Of a DNA stretch of 36,364 bases, positions 1 through 8,643 are shown piece after piece. Each line of letters opens with the position of its first letter. Position 1 is the first letter of the stretch. The notes beneath the pieces were generated by a model. The model saw nothing but the letters and a program-made list of their open reading frames with translations. It made no database searches and was not told the DNA's origin. The position numbers and the translations under genes are program-made. The stretch comes from an uncultured Woeseiaceae bacterium (lineage in GTDB: Bacteria; Pseudomonadota; Gammaproteobacteria; Steroidobacterales; Woeseiaceae), in contig CAMYIS010000185.1 of NCBI GenBank assembly GCA_947258485.1, forward strand, positions 1-36,364. Reading direction: 5' to 3'.

Positions 1-1148
1 TAGAGGCGCGGCAGCAGTGAATAGATCGAACCGATAGTCATCATCGCGACCCATCCCAATGCGCCAGAATGCACGTGGCCAATCGTCCAGTTCGTGTAGT
101 GCGACAGCGCGTTGACGGTTTTGATCGACATCATCGGGCCTTCGAAAGTAGACATGCCATAAAAAGACAGCGCCACAATCATGAACTTCAGGATGGGGTC
201 GGAACGCAGCTTATGCCACGCGCCCGACAAGGTCATGATGCCGTTGATCATGCCGCCCCAGGACGGCGCAAGGAGAATGATCGAGAACACCATGCCCAGT
301 GTCTGCGCCCAGTCAGGCAGTGACGTGTAGTGCAGGTGATGCGGACCGGCCCACATGTAAACGGCAATCAGTGACCAGAAGTGCACGACCGACAAACGGT
401 ACGAATAGACCGGGCGGCCCGCCTGTTTGGGCACGAAGTAGTACATCATGCCGAGGAAGCCGGCCGTCAGGAAGAAGCCAACGGCGTTGTGGCCATACCA
501 CCATTGCATCATGCCATCCACGACACCCGTATAGATGCTATAGGACTTGGTCAGTGATACGGGCACGGCAAGGTTGTTGAAGATATGCAGGACGGCGACC
601 GTGATAATAAACGCGCCGTAGAACCAGTTGGCCACGTAGATGTGTTTGACGCGCCGCTTGGCGATGGTGCCGAAGAACACGATCGCGTATGCCACCCAGA
701 CCACGGCAATCAGCAGGTCGATCGGCCATTCGAGCTCGGCGTACTCTTTCGACTGGGTGATGCCGAGCGGCAGCGTAATCGCCGCCAGCACGATGATCAG
801 CTGCCAGCCCCAAAACGTGAATGCGGCAAGCTTGTCGAACGCCAGCCGCACGTGGCAAGTGCGTTGTACGACGTAGTACGCCGTCGCAAACAAGGCGGAA
901 CCGCCGAACGCGAATATCACGGCATTGGTGTGCAGTGGCCGCAGGCGACCGTAGGTCAGGAACTGCAGATCGAAATTGAGCTGCGGCCAGATCAGTTGCG
1001 CGGCGATGATTACGCCGACAAGCATGCCAACGATGCCCCAGACGACGACCATGATCGAAAACTGACGCACTACTTTGTCGTTATAAGACGCTGCTGTGTC
1101 CAACGGAAGGACCCCTGTGTGCTGTTGATTTGTATGGCTGCAAGGCAC
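1..1148 (-). CDS. ccoN: cbb3-type cytochrome c oxidase subunit I (CcoN), 3' end truncated by window edge
   Basis: Minus-strand translation gives ...[68 protein letters not shown]...[45 protein letters not shown]..., typical CcoN. Absent from the ORF track because it runs off the edge. In-frame stop just upstream of a GTG at 1146-1148; exact start uncertain. Confidence 0.9.
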   Translation of the reverse strand, partial: MPCSHTNQQHTGVLPLDTAASYNDKVVRQFSIMVVVWGIVGMLVGVIIAAQLIWPQLNFDLQFLTYGRLRPLHTNAVIFAFGGSALFATAYYVVQRTCHVRLAFDKLAAFTFWGWQLIIVLAAITLPLGITQSKEYAELEWPIDLLIAVVWVAYAIVFFGTIAKRRVKHIYVANWFYGAFIITVAVLHIFNNLAVPVSLTKSYSIYTGVVDGMMQWWYGHNAVGFFLTAGFLGMMYYFVPKQAGRPVYSYRLSVVHFWSLIAVYMWAGPHHLHYTSLPDWAQTLGMVFSIILLAPSWGGMINGIMTLSGAWHKLRSDPILKFMIVALSFYGMSTFEGPMMSIKTVNALSHYTNWTIGHVHSGALGWVAMMTIGSIYSLLPRL

Positions 1149-1353
1149 CTAAGCGGCGATTCTGGCCGTTGGCAGGCGCGGCTCTTGTTAATTAAGCGCG
1201 CCAGTATAGCCTCGTACTGGTGCAGCAGGCTATCAACACGCCCGAATCGTTCGTATAGGGGACGATACGTATGGCACTCCTGGCGCAACAAATGTCCAGT
1301 TTGACGGCGCTGACGCCCTATAATCGGGACCCGACACTTTGCCGAAGAAAATC

Positions 1354-3255
1354 ATGAAAAAAATCCCGCTGCCTGCCGATATTGTCAGCGAAATACTGAA
1401 TGCATCCGCGGACGCGACGATCATCTCGGATCAGGATGGCAAAATCCGGGTCGCGAATAAAAGCGCTGAAGAGCTGTTCGGGTATGACTCCGATGCGCTC
1501 ATCGGCGAGCCAATCGAGGTGCTGATACCCAAAGAGCAACGCGGCAGACATCATCATTTGCGCGACACGTACCACAAGGCTCCCAGGGCGCGACCGATGG
1601 TATCGGGACTGGAGATTTTTGGCCGCCGTAAGGACGGCAGCACGTTTCGTGCCGAAATCGGCCTGAACCCGATCGAAACAGACGATGGCCTGGTAGTTAC
1701 TAGCACGATTCGACCCGTGAGCACTGTTGACGATTCCGAGGCCTACTTCCGAAACCTGCTTGAATCGGCCCCTGACGCCATGATCATCATCGATGAGCAG
1801 GGCAAGATCGCGATCGTGAATGCGCAGGCTGAGCACATGTTCGGCTACGAGCGAAACGAGATACTGGGGCGCACGGTAGAGATCCTGTTGCCCGAGCGCC
1901 TGCGAAAACAGCATGTCTCGCACCGAAGTGCATTCATAGCCGACCCGAAGCTGCGGCCCATGGGAGAGGGTATGAACCTCGTCGCCAGGCGCAAGGACGG
2001 CGGCAAGTTTCCTGTCGAGATCAGCCTCAGCCCGGTCAGCGCGGCCGGCGGGCGCTTCGTGTCGAGTGTTATCCGCGACGTCACGGAACGCAAACGCATG
2101 GAGGACGATATCATTTCGGCCCGTCAGGAAGCCGAGCGCGCCAACAAAGCGAACAGCGCGTTTCTCGCTGCAGCAAGCCACGATCTTCGGCAGCCCGTAC
2201 AGGCCCTGAGCCTCTTGAACGGCGCGCTCAGGCGCACGATCAAGGACGAGCGGGCCCTGGAGATGATTGATTACCAGCAGCACTCGTTGACGGCAATGAC
2301 GAATCTCCTCAATTCGCTGCTCGACATCAGCCGTCTGGACGCGGGAGCCGTTTCGCCGGAACTCGAGGAATTTCCAATACGCCGTCTCATAGATCGACTG
2401 TCCGACGAATTCGCACGCCAGGCGCAGCACCATGAACTGGAGTTTTCGTCGTCAGCAAGCGATCGATTCGTCGTCAGCGATCCGAATCTGCTCGCCGAGA
2501 TTATTCAGAACTTCATGTCGAACGCGATCCGCTACACCAACAAGGGCAGCGTAACCCTCAGGTGTGTGAACGGCGACGGTTTCTGCCGCATCGAAGTCGC
2601 AGATACCGGAATCGGTATCGACACAGACCAGCTTGACGAGATATTCAGGGAGTTTCATCAATGTAAGGCGCCTGGCGCGAGCAAGGAAGGGTTTGGCCTG
2701 GGGCTCGCTATCGTCAAGCGCCTGGCGGACCTGCTCGAAGTGGAAATCGGTGTCGCGTCGGTGCTCGGCAAGGGATCGTGCTTCAGTGTCACGATTCCCA
2801 CGGTCGACGGCGAATTCACGGCGAGCGACGAGGAAGTCTCCGTCACGACCAGCAGTGAACCGGCGTCATCGGGCCTCGTGATCCTGATCGAGGACGACGT
2901 CAACGTCGCGAATGCCTGGGGACTGTTGCTGGAAGGGGAGGGGTTCCGGGTTGCCACGGCGGCCTCTGCGACCGAGGCCAGCGCGCTGATGCGGCATCTC
3001 GACGAAGTACCGCAGCTGCTGATCTCCGATTTTCACCTGCTCGACGGATCGACCGGCGCCGAGGCCGTCAGTGCCATTCGTGAGTTTTTTGATGTCGAGA
3101 TACCGGCGTTCATAGTCAGCGGCGACACGTCCAAGGTCGTTAAGGATGCGCGACTGCTCGACAACTGCACGCTCATGAGCAAGCCGATCGACACCAACAG
3201 GCTGCTGTCCGCAGCGCGGCATGCGATACGCACGGGCCAGGTCCCGCAGGACTAG
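1354..3255 (+). CDS. PAS-PAS hybrid sensor histidine kinase with C-terminal receiver domain
   Basis: Two PAS repeats (ILNASADATIISDQDGKIRVANKSAEELFGYD; LLESAPDAMIIIDEQGKIAIVNAQAEHMFGYE), H-box (ASHDLRQPVQALSLL), HATPase N/G boxes (NFMSNAIRYTNKG, DTGIGI, GFGLGLAIVK), receiver (VILIEDD...ISDFHL...MSKPID). ORF opens at TTG 1339; ATG 1354 preferred. Confidence 0.93.
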   Translation: MKKIPLPADIVSEILNASADATIISDQDGKIRVANKSAEELFGYDSDALIGEPIEVLIPKEQRGRHHHLRDTYHKAPRARPMVSGLEIFGRRKDGSTFRAEIGLNPIETDDGLVVTSTIRPVSTVDDSEAYFRNLLESAPDAMIIIDEQGKIAIVNAQAEHMFGYERNEILGRTVEILLPERLRKQHVSHRSAFIADPKLRPMGEGMNLVARRKDGGKFPVEISLSPVSAAGGRFVSSVIRDVTERKRMEDDIISARQEAERANKANSAFLAAASHDLRQPVQALSLLNGALRRTIKDERALEMIDYQQHSLTAMTNLLNSLLDISRLDAGAVSPELEEFPIRRLIDRLSDEFARQAQHHELEFSSSASDRFVVSDPNLLAEIIQNFMSNAIRYTNKGSVTLRCVNGDGFCRIEVADTGIGIDTDQLDEIFREFHQCKAPGASKEGFGLGLAIVKRLADLLEVEIGVASVLGKGSCFSVTIPTVDGEFTASDEEVSVTTSSEPASSGLVILIEDDVNVANAWGLLLEGEGFRVATAASATEASALMRHLDEVPQLLISDFHLLDGSTGAEAVSAIREFFDVEIPAFIVSGDTSKVVKDARLLDNCTLMSKPIDTNRLLSAARHAIRTGQVPQD

Positions 3256-3615
3256 GTTCGACAAGGCGACGCCCACGACATAGGCGAATGCGGACAGAGC
3301 GCCAACGAAAGCAAGTACCCTGACTCGTTTTGTCAATCCGCGACGAATGGCGACAGATCCGAACAGTATGTAAGCGATCAAACCGGCAAACTTGGCGAGT
3401 AGCCAGCTTTGCGACATGGGATTCAGCGGCAGCAGCACCAGCATCGCTATTCCGGACGCCAGGAAGACCGTGTCCAGGATGTGAGGCGCGATACGTGCCG
3501 TGCGCTGCTGCAATTTGCCGGAGTCTGTCATCATCCAGTAGCCTCGAAGGACGAATCCGCTAATGGTCAGCAGCGCGAGCAGCGTGTGAATGTTCTTGAG
3601 GAACAGGTAGCTCAT
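2866..3615 (-). CDS. SirB2-family membrane protein; genuine part about 3256-3615, C-terminal extension antisense to the kinase gene
   Basis: MSYLFLKNIHTLLALLTISGFVLRGYWMMTDSGKLQQRTARIAPHILDTVFLASGIAMLVLLPLNPMSQSWLLAKFAGLIAYILFGSVAIRRG... matches SirB family. Residues after ~GVALSNLVLRDL have antisense-like composition. Confidence 0.8.
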   Translation of the reverse strand: MSYLFLKNIHTLLALLTISGFVLRGYWMMTDSGKLQQRTARIAPHILDTVFLASGIAMLVLLPLNPMSQSWLLAKFAGLIAYILFGSVAIRRGLTKRVRVLAFVGALSAFAYVVGVALSNLVLRDLARAYRMPRCGQQPVGVDRLAHERAVVEQSRILNDLGRVAADYERRYLDIKKLTNGTDGLGAGRSVEQVKIGDQQLRYFVEMPHQRAGLGRRGRRGNPEPLPFQQQSPGIRDVDVVLDQDHEAR

Positions 3616-3698
3616 GGCGTCGTAATCATGTCACAGATTCGGGAGCGATTACCGCGAGCGCAAAGTGCTTCCTACCTATAGTCTCGACTGCTTACTGC

Positions 3699-4091
3699 TC
3701 AATGGCCGAGTTGGTGCAACTTCGCGTCGTGTGTGCGGAAATGCTCGGTGAACCAGCGCTGCAGATTTTCCGACAGAACTTGCTCGTTGTAATTGCCGTC
3801 GACGTCCACAAGTTCCATGATGTCACGCAATTCATCGAGCAAGTTTTCGTGATCGCCTTTGTGCTCGTCGAGTAATGGATAACGCGTGTCGCGCATGTAT
3901 TTTTCTTCGAGCGCGAAGTGAGCCGAGATCTGCGCGAAAATCTCGCCCAGCATGGACACAACCTCGTCAGCCGAAGCGTTGTCGCCGATCATCGCGTGCA
4001 GGTCATTGATCAGGTCAATTAGTTCACGGTGCTCGAGATCCACGGACGCGACGCCGACGCTGAATTCGTCTCTCCATTCGATAAGGCTCAT
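3699..4091 (-). CDS. bacteriohemerythrin (diiron hemerythrin-domain protein)
   Basis: Conserved His/Glu/Asp ligands: DLEHRELIDLIND, HFALEEKYM, YPLLDEHKGDHENLL, WFTEHFRTHDAKL. 4-nt overlap with the upstream gene. Confidence 0.9.
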   Translation of the reverse strand: MSLIEWRDEFSVGVASVDLEHRELIDLINDLHAMIGDNASADEVVSMLGEIFAQISAHFALEEKYMRDTRYPLLDEHKGDHENLLDELRDIMELVDVDGNYNEQVLSENLQRWFTEHFRTHDAKLHQLGH

Positions 4092-4591
4092 CGGAAGTTG
4101 AACCCCCCCGTTTCAGGTTTAAACGTGATGGTGAAATACCGACCCGGCTGCAGCTCCACCGTCTCTTCGCTCGCGTAATCCCAGCCCACGGTGCGCGCCG
4201 TATCGCGCAGCCTTGCCGCGATGGCGTGCTCTCCCGGTGCCACCTCGAAGCGTTCGTAGATAGAGGCCGGTCCGTCGTTCCAGAGCCCTGACGGTTCCGC
4301 TCGCAGGCTAATTATAGTCTCGCCGTCGATATCGAGTTCGAAAACCAGCGGCAGTCGTTCCCGCTCACAGATTTCAGTGCGGCGCATGTTCGCCGCGAAC
4401 TCCGCAATCTCCTCTTGAGTCAGCTGCACGCAGGGCTTGACGCGATCGGCGGCGTGGCTCAGCGAGACCTTGACGCTGGCCAGGCGCGCATTGCCGTACT
4501 GGTATGGTGGCAGGGTCGCGAAGTAGCCTAGCAATAGGGCCATTGCCGCGTAGGCGGCCCCCTGCAACAGGAATCGGAGCGCGCTATGCAT
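4088..4591 (-). CDS. unknown protein with N-terminal TM anchor, terminal part of oxidase-like operon
   Basis: MHSALRFLLQGAAYAAMALLLGYFATLPPYQYGNARLASVKVSLSHAADRVKPCVQLTQEE...; ATG at 4589-4591 overlaps the end of the FlpD-like ORF; longer ORF start (4831) rejected because of that overlap. Confidence 0.7.
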   Translation of the reverse strand: MHSALRFLLQGAAYAAMALLLGYFATLPPYQYGNARLASVKVSLSHAADRVKPCVQLTQEEIAEFAANMRRTEICERERLPLVFELDIDGETIISLRAEPSGLWNDGPASIYERFEVAPGEHAIAARLRDTARTVGWDYASEETVELQPGRYFTITFKPETGGFNFR

Positions 4592-4958
4592 CGCGACGAC
4601 CTCCGCGCGGCGGGTTGGGTGGCAGCTGCGCGACAGAGCCTGCGAATTCCTGCAACAACCTGTGGTGCTGCCGGCGACTCGTTGGCCGCGTGTGCAAGTG
4701 CGTGAGCCGTGATCTGTCCACTCGTTTGCGCAAGTATGGATCCCGCTCGCCACGCATCCTCTGGCCGGTCCATTTGTCGCCAAGGCGGTAGTAGCAATCC
4801 TCTGAAGCGCAGCCGGCGAGAGCGACGCCATCCGCCAGCCCGCGTGACAACACGAAGTCGACGAAAGACGGCGGCAGCATCGCGATACATGGCATCGTGA
4901 TTATCTGCGCGCCGTCGCTTTCATCAGGACCCATGCCACAGCGGTCGCAGGCATACAC
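4584..4958 (-). CDS. FlpD/MvhD-like hydrogenase iron-sulfur subunit domain protein (PF02662-like)
   Basis: YACDRCGMGPDESDGAQIITMPCIAMLPPSFVDFVLSRGLADGVALAGCASEDCYYRLGDKWTGQRMRGERDPYLRKRV resembles the conserved C..CG / CxGR / AGC..DCxY..G pattern; begins with GTG inside the preceding gene. Confidence 0.75.
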   Translation of the reverse strand: MYACDRCGMGPDESDGAQIITMPCIAMLPPSFVDFVLSRGLADGVALAGCASEDCYYRLGDKWTGQRMRGERDPYLRKRVDRSRLTHLHTRPTSRRQHHRLLQEFAGSVAQLPPNPPRGGRRDA

Positions 4959-6087
4959 CAGCGTCGCGCAACTGTACGATCGAATGGTCCGGCAATTCTA
5001 TGCCGGGGACAATCGCCGTCGCTCGCCGGAACGGTGTCGCCGTCGGACATGCGCCGACACAGATACCACAGCTCAGGCAGTTGTCCGCATTGACGACCGC
5101 CTCCGAGTCGTATGCTTTGCCGTCCGAGCGCGGCACCATCGAGATGGCACCGAACGGGCAGTCGTCGAAGCAGCGACTGCAGCCGTTGCAGTTGTCGAGT
5201 GAGACCACGGCGGTGGGAACCCGCTTCTCCGGTGGCAGCCACGGCATAACGGCAAGGAGCAAGAAACCGCCGACGATGATCAGCCACAGCTGGCCGCCCG
5301 GAATCGAGTCGAGTAGCGCATAAGCAAAGAGGTAAAACCAGTCAAAGCCGAGTTCCGTCGGTACTACGTCGAGGTCGGCAGGCGCCTGACTGACGGCCGG
5401 ATGCAGCAACGACAGAGCAATCAGCATGACGGCTGTGCCGATCGCAAGTTGCCGCGGTGGATTTACCCGCGCGCGCGCATGGCGCTGGATGTGAACCCAC
5501 ATCAGCAGCAACATGAACAACGGCGCGAAGATATGAATGAACACCATCAGGGTGAAAAAGCGGCCACCCAATGTCGAGCTGTTGAGGAAATTGTTCGCGA
5601 TGGGTTCCCCAAAAAAGGGCAATGTGTCAAGCCACTCGGCCGTGGCTATTGCGACGTACTGAGCGAGCTTGTCCCAAACCAGCCAATAACCGCTGATGCC
5701 GCAGATGTAAATGAAGAATATCGACGGGATACCCGTCACCCACGCAAAGAAACGCTTTCCACGCAAACGATCAAGCGAGAATTCCCGCATGATGTGCAGG
5801 ATGACAACGACGACAAGGGCATCCGAAGCGTAGCGATGCAAGCTGCGCATGACGCCAGCGAGGTACCACTGGTCGTTGGTAATGTATTGGACAGAGGCGT
5901 AGGCATCCGTAATACCCGTGTCGAAAAACACATAGAGATAAATGCCCGAGCCGAAGACGATCCAGAAGAAATACCAGCCGAGTGCCCCGAGCCATGCGAA
6001 CGGATTGAGCTGTTGTCCAAAGGCGAGGTCGAATACTGCCTCAGCCCTGTCGAACAGAATCCGGAAAAAGCGTTTTAGCGTGCCCAT
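4924..6087 (-). CDS. cytochrome b N-terminal domain (diheme) fused to two [4Fe-4S] ferredoxin motifs
   Basis: Two H-x13-H pairs (HRYASDALVVVVILH, HIFAPLFMLLLMWVH) and two CxxCxxCxxxCP motifs (CNGCSRCFDDCP, CLSCGICVGACP). Confidence 0.88.
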   Translation of the reverse strand: MGTLKRFFRILFDRAEAVFDLAFGQQLNPFAWLGALGWYFFWIVFGSGIYLYVFFDTGITDAYASVQYITNDQWYLAGVMRSLHRYASDALVVVVILHIMREFSLDRLRGKRFFAWVTGIPSIFFIYICGISGYWLVWDKLAQYVAIATAEWLDTLPFFGEPIANNFLNSSTLGGRFFTLMVFIHIFAPLFMLLLMWVHIQRHARARVNPPRQLAIGTAVMLIALSLLHPAVSQAPADLDVVPTELGFDWFYLFAYALLDSIPGGQLWLIIVGGFLLLAVMPWLPPEKRVPTAVVSLDNCNGCSRCFDDCPFGAISMVPRSDGKAYDSEAVVNADNCLSCGICVGACPTATPFRRATAIVPGIELPDHSIVQLRDAGVCLRPLWHGS

Positions 6088-6109
6088 CCCTGCGCCTTAC
6101 TGGCGCGAC

Positions 6110-6895
6110 TCATCGCGCGTGCCTCCATTCCTTGACGATAAACGTCGCGATCGCGCCCAGACAGAAAATGCCGACAAAGATCGTTGTCGCTATCGAGTAA
6201 TCGAACTTGTAGCGGCCGCTGTTCGGGTCGTAGACCGTGCAGAACAAACGGAACCTATCGAGCCAGTGCTCGAGCGCGCCTGCCTGTCGCGGTGTGTCGA
6301 ACACAAGTTCCTTGAGCGGTTCGACGAGCGACGGAGGATCGATGTCAACGCCATAGATTTGCCGGTATACCACGCCATCTGCATCGAGCACCGTTGTTTG
6401 CGTCAAATGATCGAAGCCTTTGGCGCTGGGGTAGAAGAGAAATCCGATGTCTTCGCTGAGCGCCTTGATCGATTCCGGGTCGCCGGCCAGAAAATGCCAG
6501 TTGAGCGCGTCGATGCGGCGCTCGGCGGCATACAGACGCATGCGGTCCGGTGTGTCGACGGCCCAGTCGAAACCGACGGTGACAACAGAGAAAGCGTCGT
6601 CGCCCAGCGCCTCGCTGGCTATCTCGACGGCACTTCCGAGATTTTTCGTGATCGTCGGGCAGACGTGGTGGCAGCTCGTAAAGATCATGCTGATTACCAG
6701 CGGCTTGCCGCGAAGGCTATTTAGCTCGAAAGACTGGCCATCGACATCGCGCAGCGTCCAGTTCGCCACGGATTGCCCGATCGCGCCCTGACTGGTCTCG
6801 AGCGCATCGTCGCGATCGTAGTCGGCCGCAACTGCGGCGGCCCCGGCGACCATGGCGCCGACCAGGAATGAAGGAATTATATTGCGAAGCGGCAT
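6110..6895 (-). CDS. SCO1/SenC family copper chaperone-like protein
   Basis: Thioredoxin-like fold with CxxxC (FTSCHHVCPTITKNL) and distal His (KGFDHLTQTTVLD); C-terminal TM segment. Confidence 0.9.
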   Translation of the reverse strand: MPLRNIIPSFLVGAMVAGAAAVAADYDRDDALETSQGAIGQSVANWTLRDVDGQSFELNSLRGKPLVISMIFTSCHHVCPTITKNLGSAVEIASEALGDDAFSVVTVGFDWAVDTPDRMRLYAAERRIDALNWHFLAGDPESIKALSEDIGFLFYPSAKGFDHLTQTTVLDADGVVYRQIYGVDIDPPSLVEPLKELVFDTPRQAGALEHWLDRFRLFCTVYDPNSGRYKFDYSIATTIFVGIFCLGAIATFIVKEWRHAR

Positions 6896-6904
6896 GGGTG
6901 GTTA

Positions 6905-6929
6905 CGGTGCCCGCCAGAGGCGGGCACCG
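6905..6929. repeat. Perfect inverted repeat (11-bp arms, 3-nt loop) between oxidase subunit I and SCO genes
   Basis: CGGTGCCCGCC-AGA-GGCGGGCACCG read directly; fills most of the 41-nt intergenic gap. Confidence 0.9.
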
Positions 6930-6936
6930 CAAGTTC

Positions 6937-8631
6937 CTAGCTCAGTGGCCAGACCTCTGACAAATACTTCCAGTTGACAAAGTAATACAGCACGAAAGCC
7001 ACGAAGAAAATGCCGACCAGCATCACGGTACCCGGAATCTTGAGGGTTTCCGAGCTGCCGTAGTGGCTGACGGCAGCCGCTTGCGGCGGCACTTCCGGAT
7101 AACTCGGCTTTTCGTCTTTGCCGAGTTTACGGCCGAAGAACACAGAGCCCACCACGATCACGATGAACATGATGCCACCCAGCGCGGCGAGCACGGCGGA
7201 CATGCCGTTGAGGCCCATCATCAGGAATGCAGCTGACGGATAGTCGAACGGCAGTTGCGCGTCGGCGAAGGTCATATCCCAGTGCCTTCGAGCCACACCC
7301 AGTGTGCCGGCGCCCATCATGAACAGCGAGATGCCGGCTACGCCGATGCCGAAGACATATGGCTGCCACTGGGCCAGCTTCTTGAACATCAGCTCGCGCC
7401 GGAAGATCAACGGCACGAGCAGGTAGGTGATTGCCATGAAAGCGAGCGTCGTGCCGGCAACAACCGTACCGTGGAAGTGCCCGGGGACGTAGAGCGTATT
7501 GTGCATGATCAGGTTGATCTGCTCGGTGCCCATGACGACGCCGGAGATGCCGCCGATGAAACCGAAGAAAACGAGCGACATGAACATGCCGGCGAACGCC
7601 GGATTGCCCCACGGTGCTTTACGCAGCCACTCGAACATGCCCTTGTTCAAACCACGCGCACGCTGTGCTGCCTCGATCGAACCCGGCACGGTCATGCCGT
7701 GCACCATACTGCCGAGAACGGCGAGGTACATGGCATAGCTCGTGTTGAAGATCTTCCACTCCGAGCTGAATCCGGGCTCCACGAGCATGTGATGCGCGCT
7801 CGCGAGCTGCAGGAACAGTATGTACATCAGAAACGCCATTCGGCTGACCTTCTCTGACAGCGGCTTGGCGCCGAAGACCATCGCGGCGATCGCATACCAG
7901 ACGGCGACATGCGCAGATACGTTGATCTGCTGCGACGAGTGCCCCATGCCCCACCAGATTGTCTTGTAGACGAGCGGATCGATGTAGCTAACGAAGCCGA
8001 GCGACCACAGGAGCGTCGGGATAAGTATGATGGCGCCGGATGCGATCGTGAATACAGCAATGATTGCCGCCGTTATCGCGCCGAACGTGACCAGAGGAAC
8101 AGACCCCTGATAGGTCTTCTCCTGCTTCGCAACGACGAGGGTACCGAAGAAAACGAAACAGCCGAGCAGGGCACCAACGGCAAACAGGATGATGCCGAGA
8201 TAAAACGGCGGCTCGGCCATCATGGGCACGTAGGACGTGAACATGACGCTCGACTGGCCGCGCAGGACCGCGATGTTCGTAATGACCGCGCCGACGAGCA
8301 TCAGCCAGAATCCAGCCCAGGCCCAGCGGGGCGCCGCGAGCCTGGAACCCAGCAGGACAGCGGACGCGAAGTACAGCACGGCCATCTCGAAGAAGATGAT
8401 CCAGACCAGCAATACATCGAGGCCGTGAGCGGTCAGCGCCAGGTAGAACCAGTCGGCTGGCAGGAAATGCACGGCAGGCCAGCGGGTGAGGGCAACCAAC
8501 AAGCCAAAGAAGCCGCCGACGGCGAGGAATACGACCGCAGCTACTGCGTTGGCCTTTATTAGTTTTTCCGCATTCAGGTCGACCTTGAGACCGGTCGTCG
8601 GGCAGGTTCTGAATTCTGTTGTCGTTGCCAT
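6937..8631 (-). CDS. Heme-copper oxidase superfamily subunit I lacking the active-site tyrosine; putative nitric oxide reductase
   Basis: All six metal-ligand His present (TAHGL H69; GHSSQQ H231; SAHHML H280/H281; VPGHFHGT H385/H387). Position of HPEVY Tyr is Gln235. Followed by SCO and preceded by CuA subunit. Confidence 0.9.
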   Translation of the reverse strand: MATTTEFRTCPTTGLKVDLNAEKLIKANAVAAVVFLAVGGFFGLLVALTRWPAVHFLPADWFYLALTAHGLDVLLVWIIFFEMAVLYFASAVLLGSRLAAPRWAWAGFWLMLVGAVITNIAVLRGQSSVMFTSYVPMMAEPPFYLGIILFAVGALLGCFVFFGTLVVAKQEKTYQGSVPLVTFGAITAAIIAVFTIASGAIILIPTLLWSLGFVSYIDPLVYKTIWWGMGHSSQQINVSAHVAVWYAIAAMVFGAKPLSEKVSRMAFLMYILFLQLASAHHMLVEPGFSSEWKIFNTSYAMYLAVLGSMVHGMTVPGSIEAAQRARGLNKGMFEWLRKAPWGNPAFAGMFMSLVFFGFIGGISGVVMGTEQINLIMHNTLYVPGHFHGTVVAGTTLAFMAITYLLVPLIFRRELMFKKLAQWQPYVFGIGVAGISLFMMGAGTLGVARRHWDMTFADAQLPFDYPSAAFLMMGLNGMSAVLAALGGIMFIVIVVGSVFFGRKLGKDEKPSYPEVPPQAAAVSHYGSSETLKIPGTVMLVGIFFVAFVLYYFVNWKYLSEVWPLS

Positions 8632-8643
8632 ATCACCGTCCCC

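Noticed and set aside
1318-2433. 371-aa minus-strand ORF opposite the histidine kinase
   Set aside because: Antisense shadow ORF; kinase frame contains PAS and H-box motifs.
5401-6078. 225-aa plus-strand ORF (and 5942-6724) opposite cytochrome b/SCO genes
   Set aside because: Antisense to conserved genes; low-complexity charged composition.
7255-8562. Plus-strand ORFs of 200 and 217 aa opposite oxidase subunit I
   Set aside because: Antisense to the heme-copper subunit with all His ligands intact.
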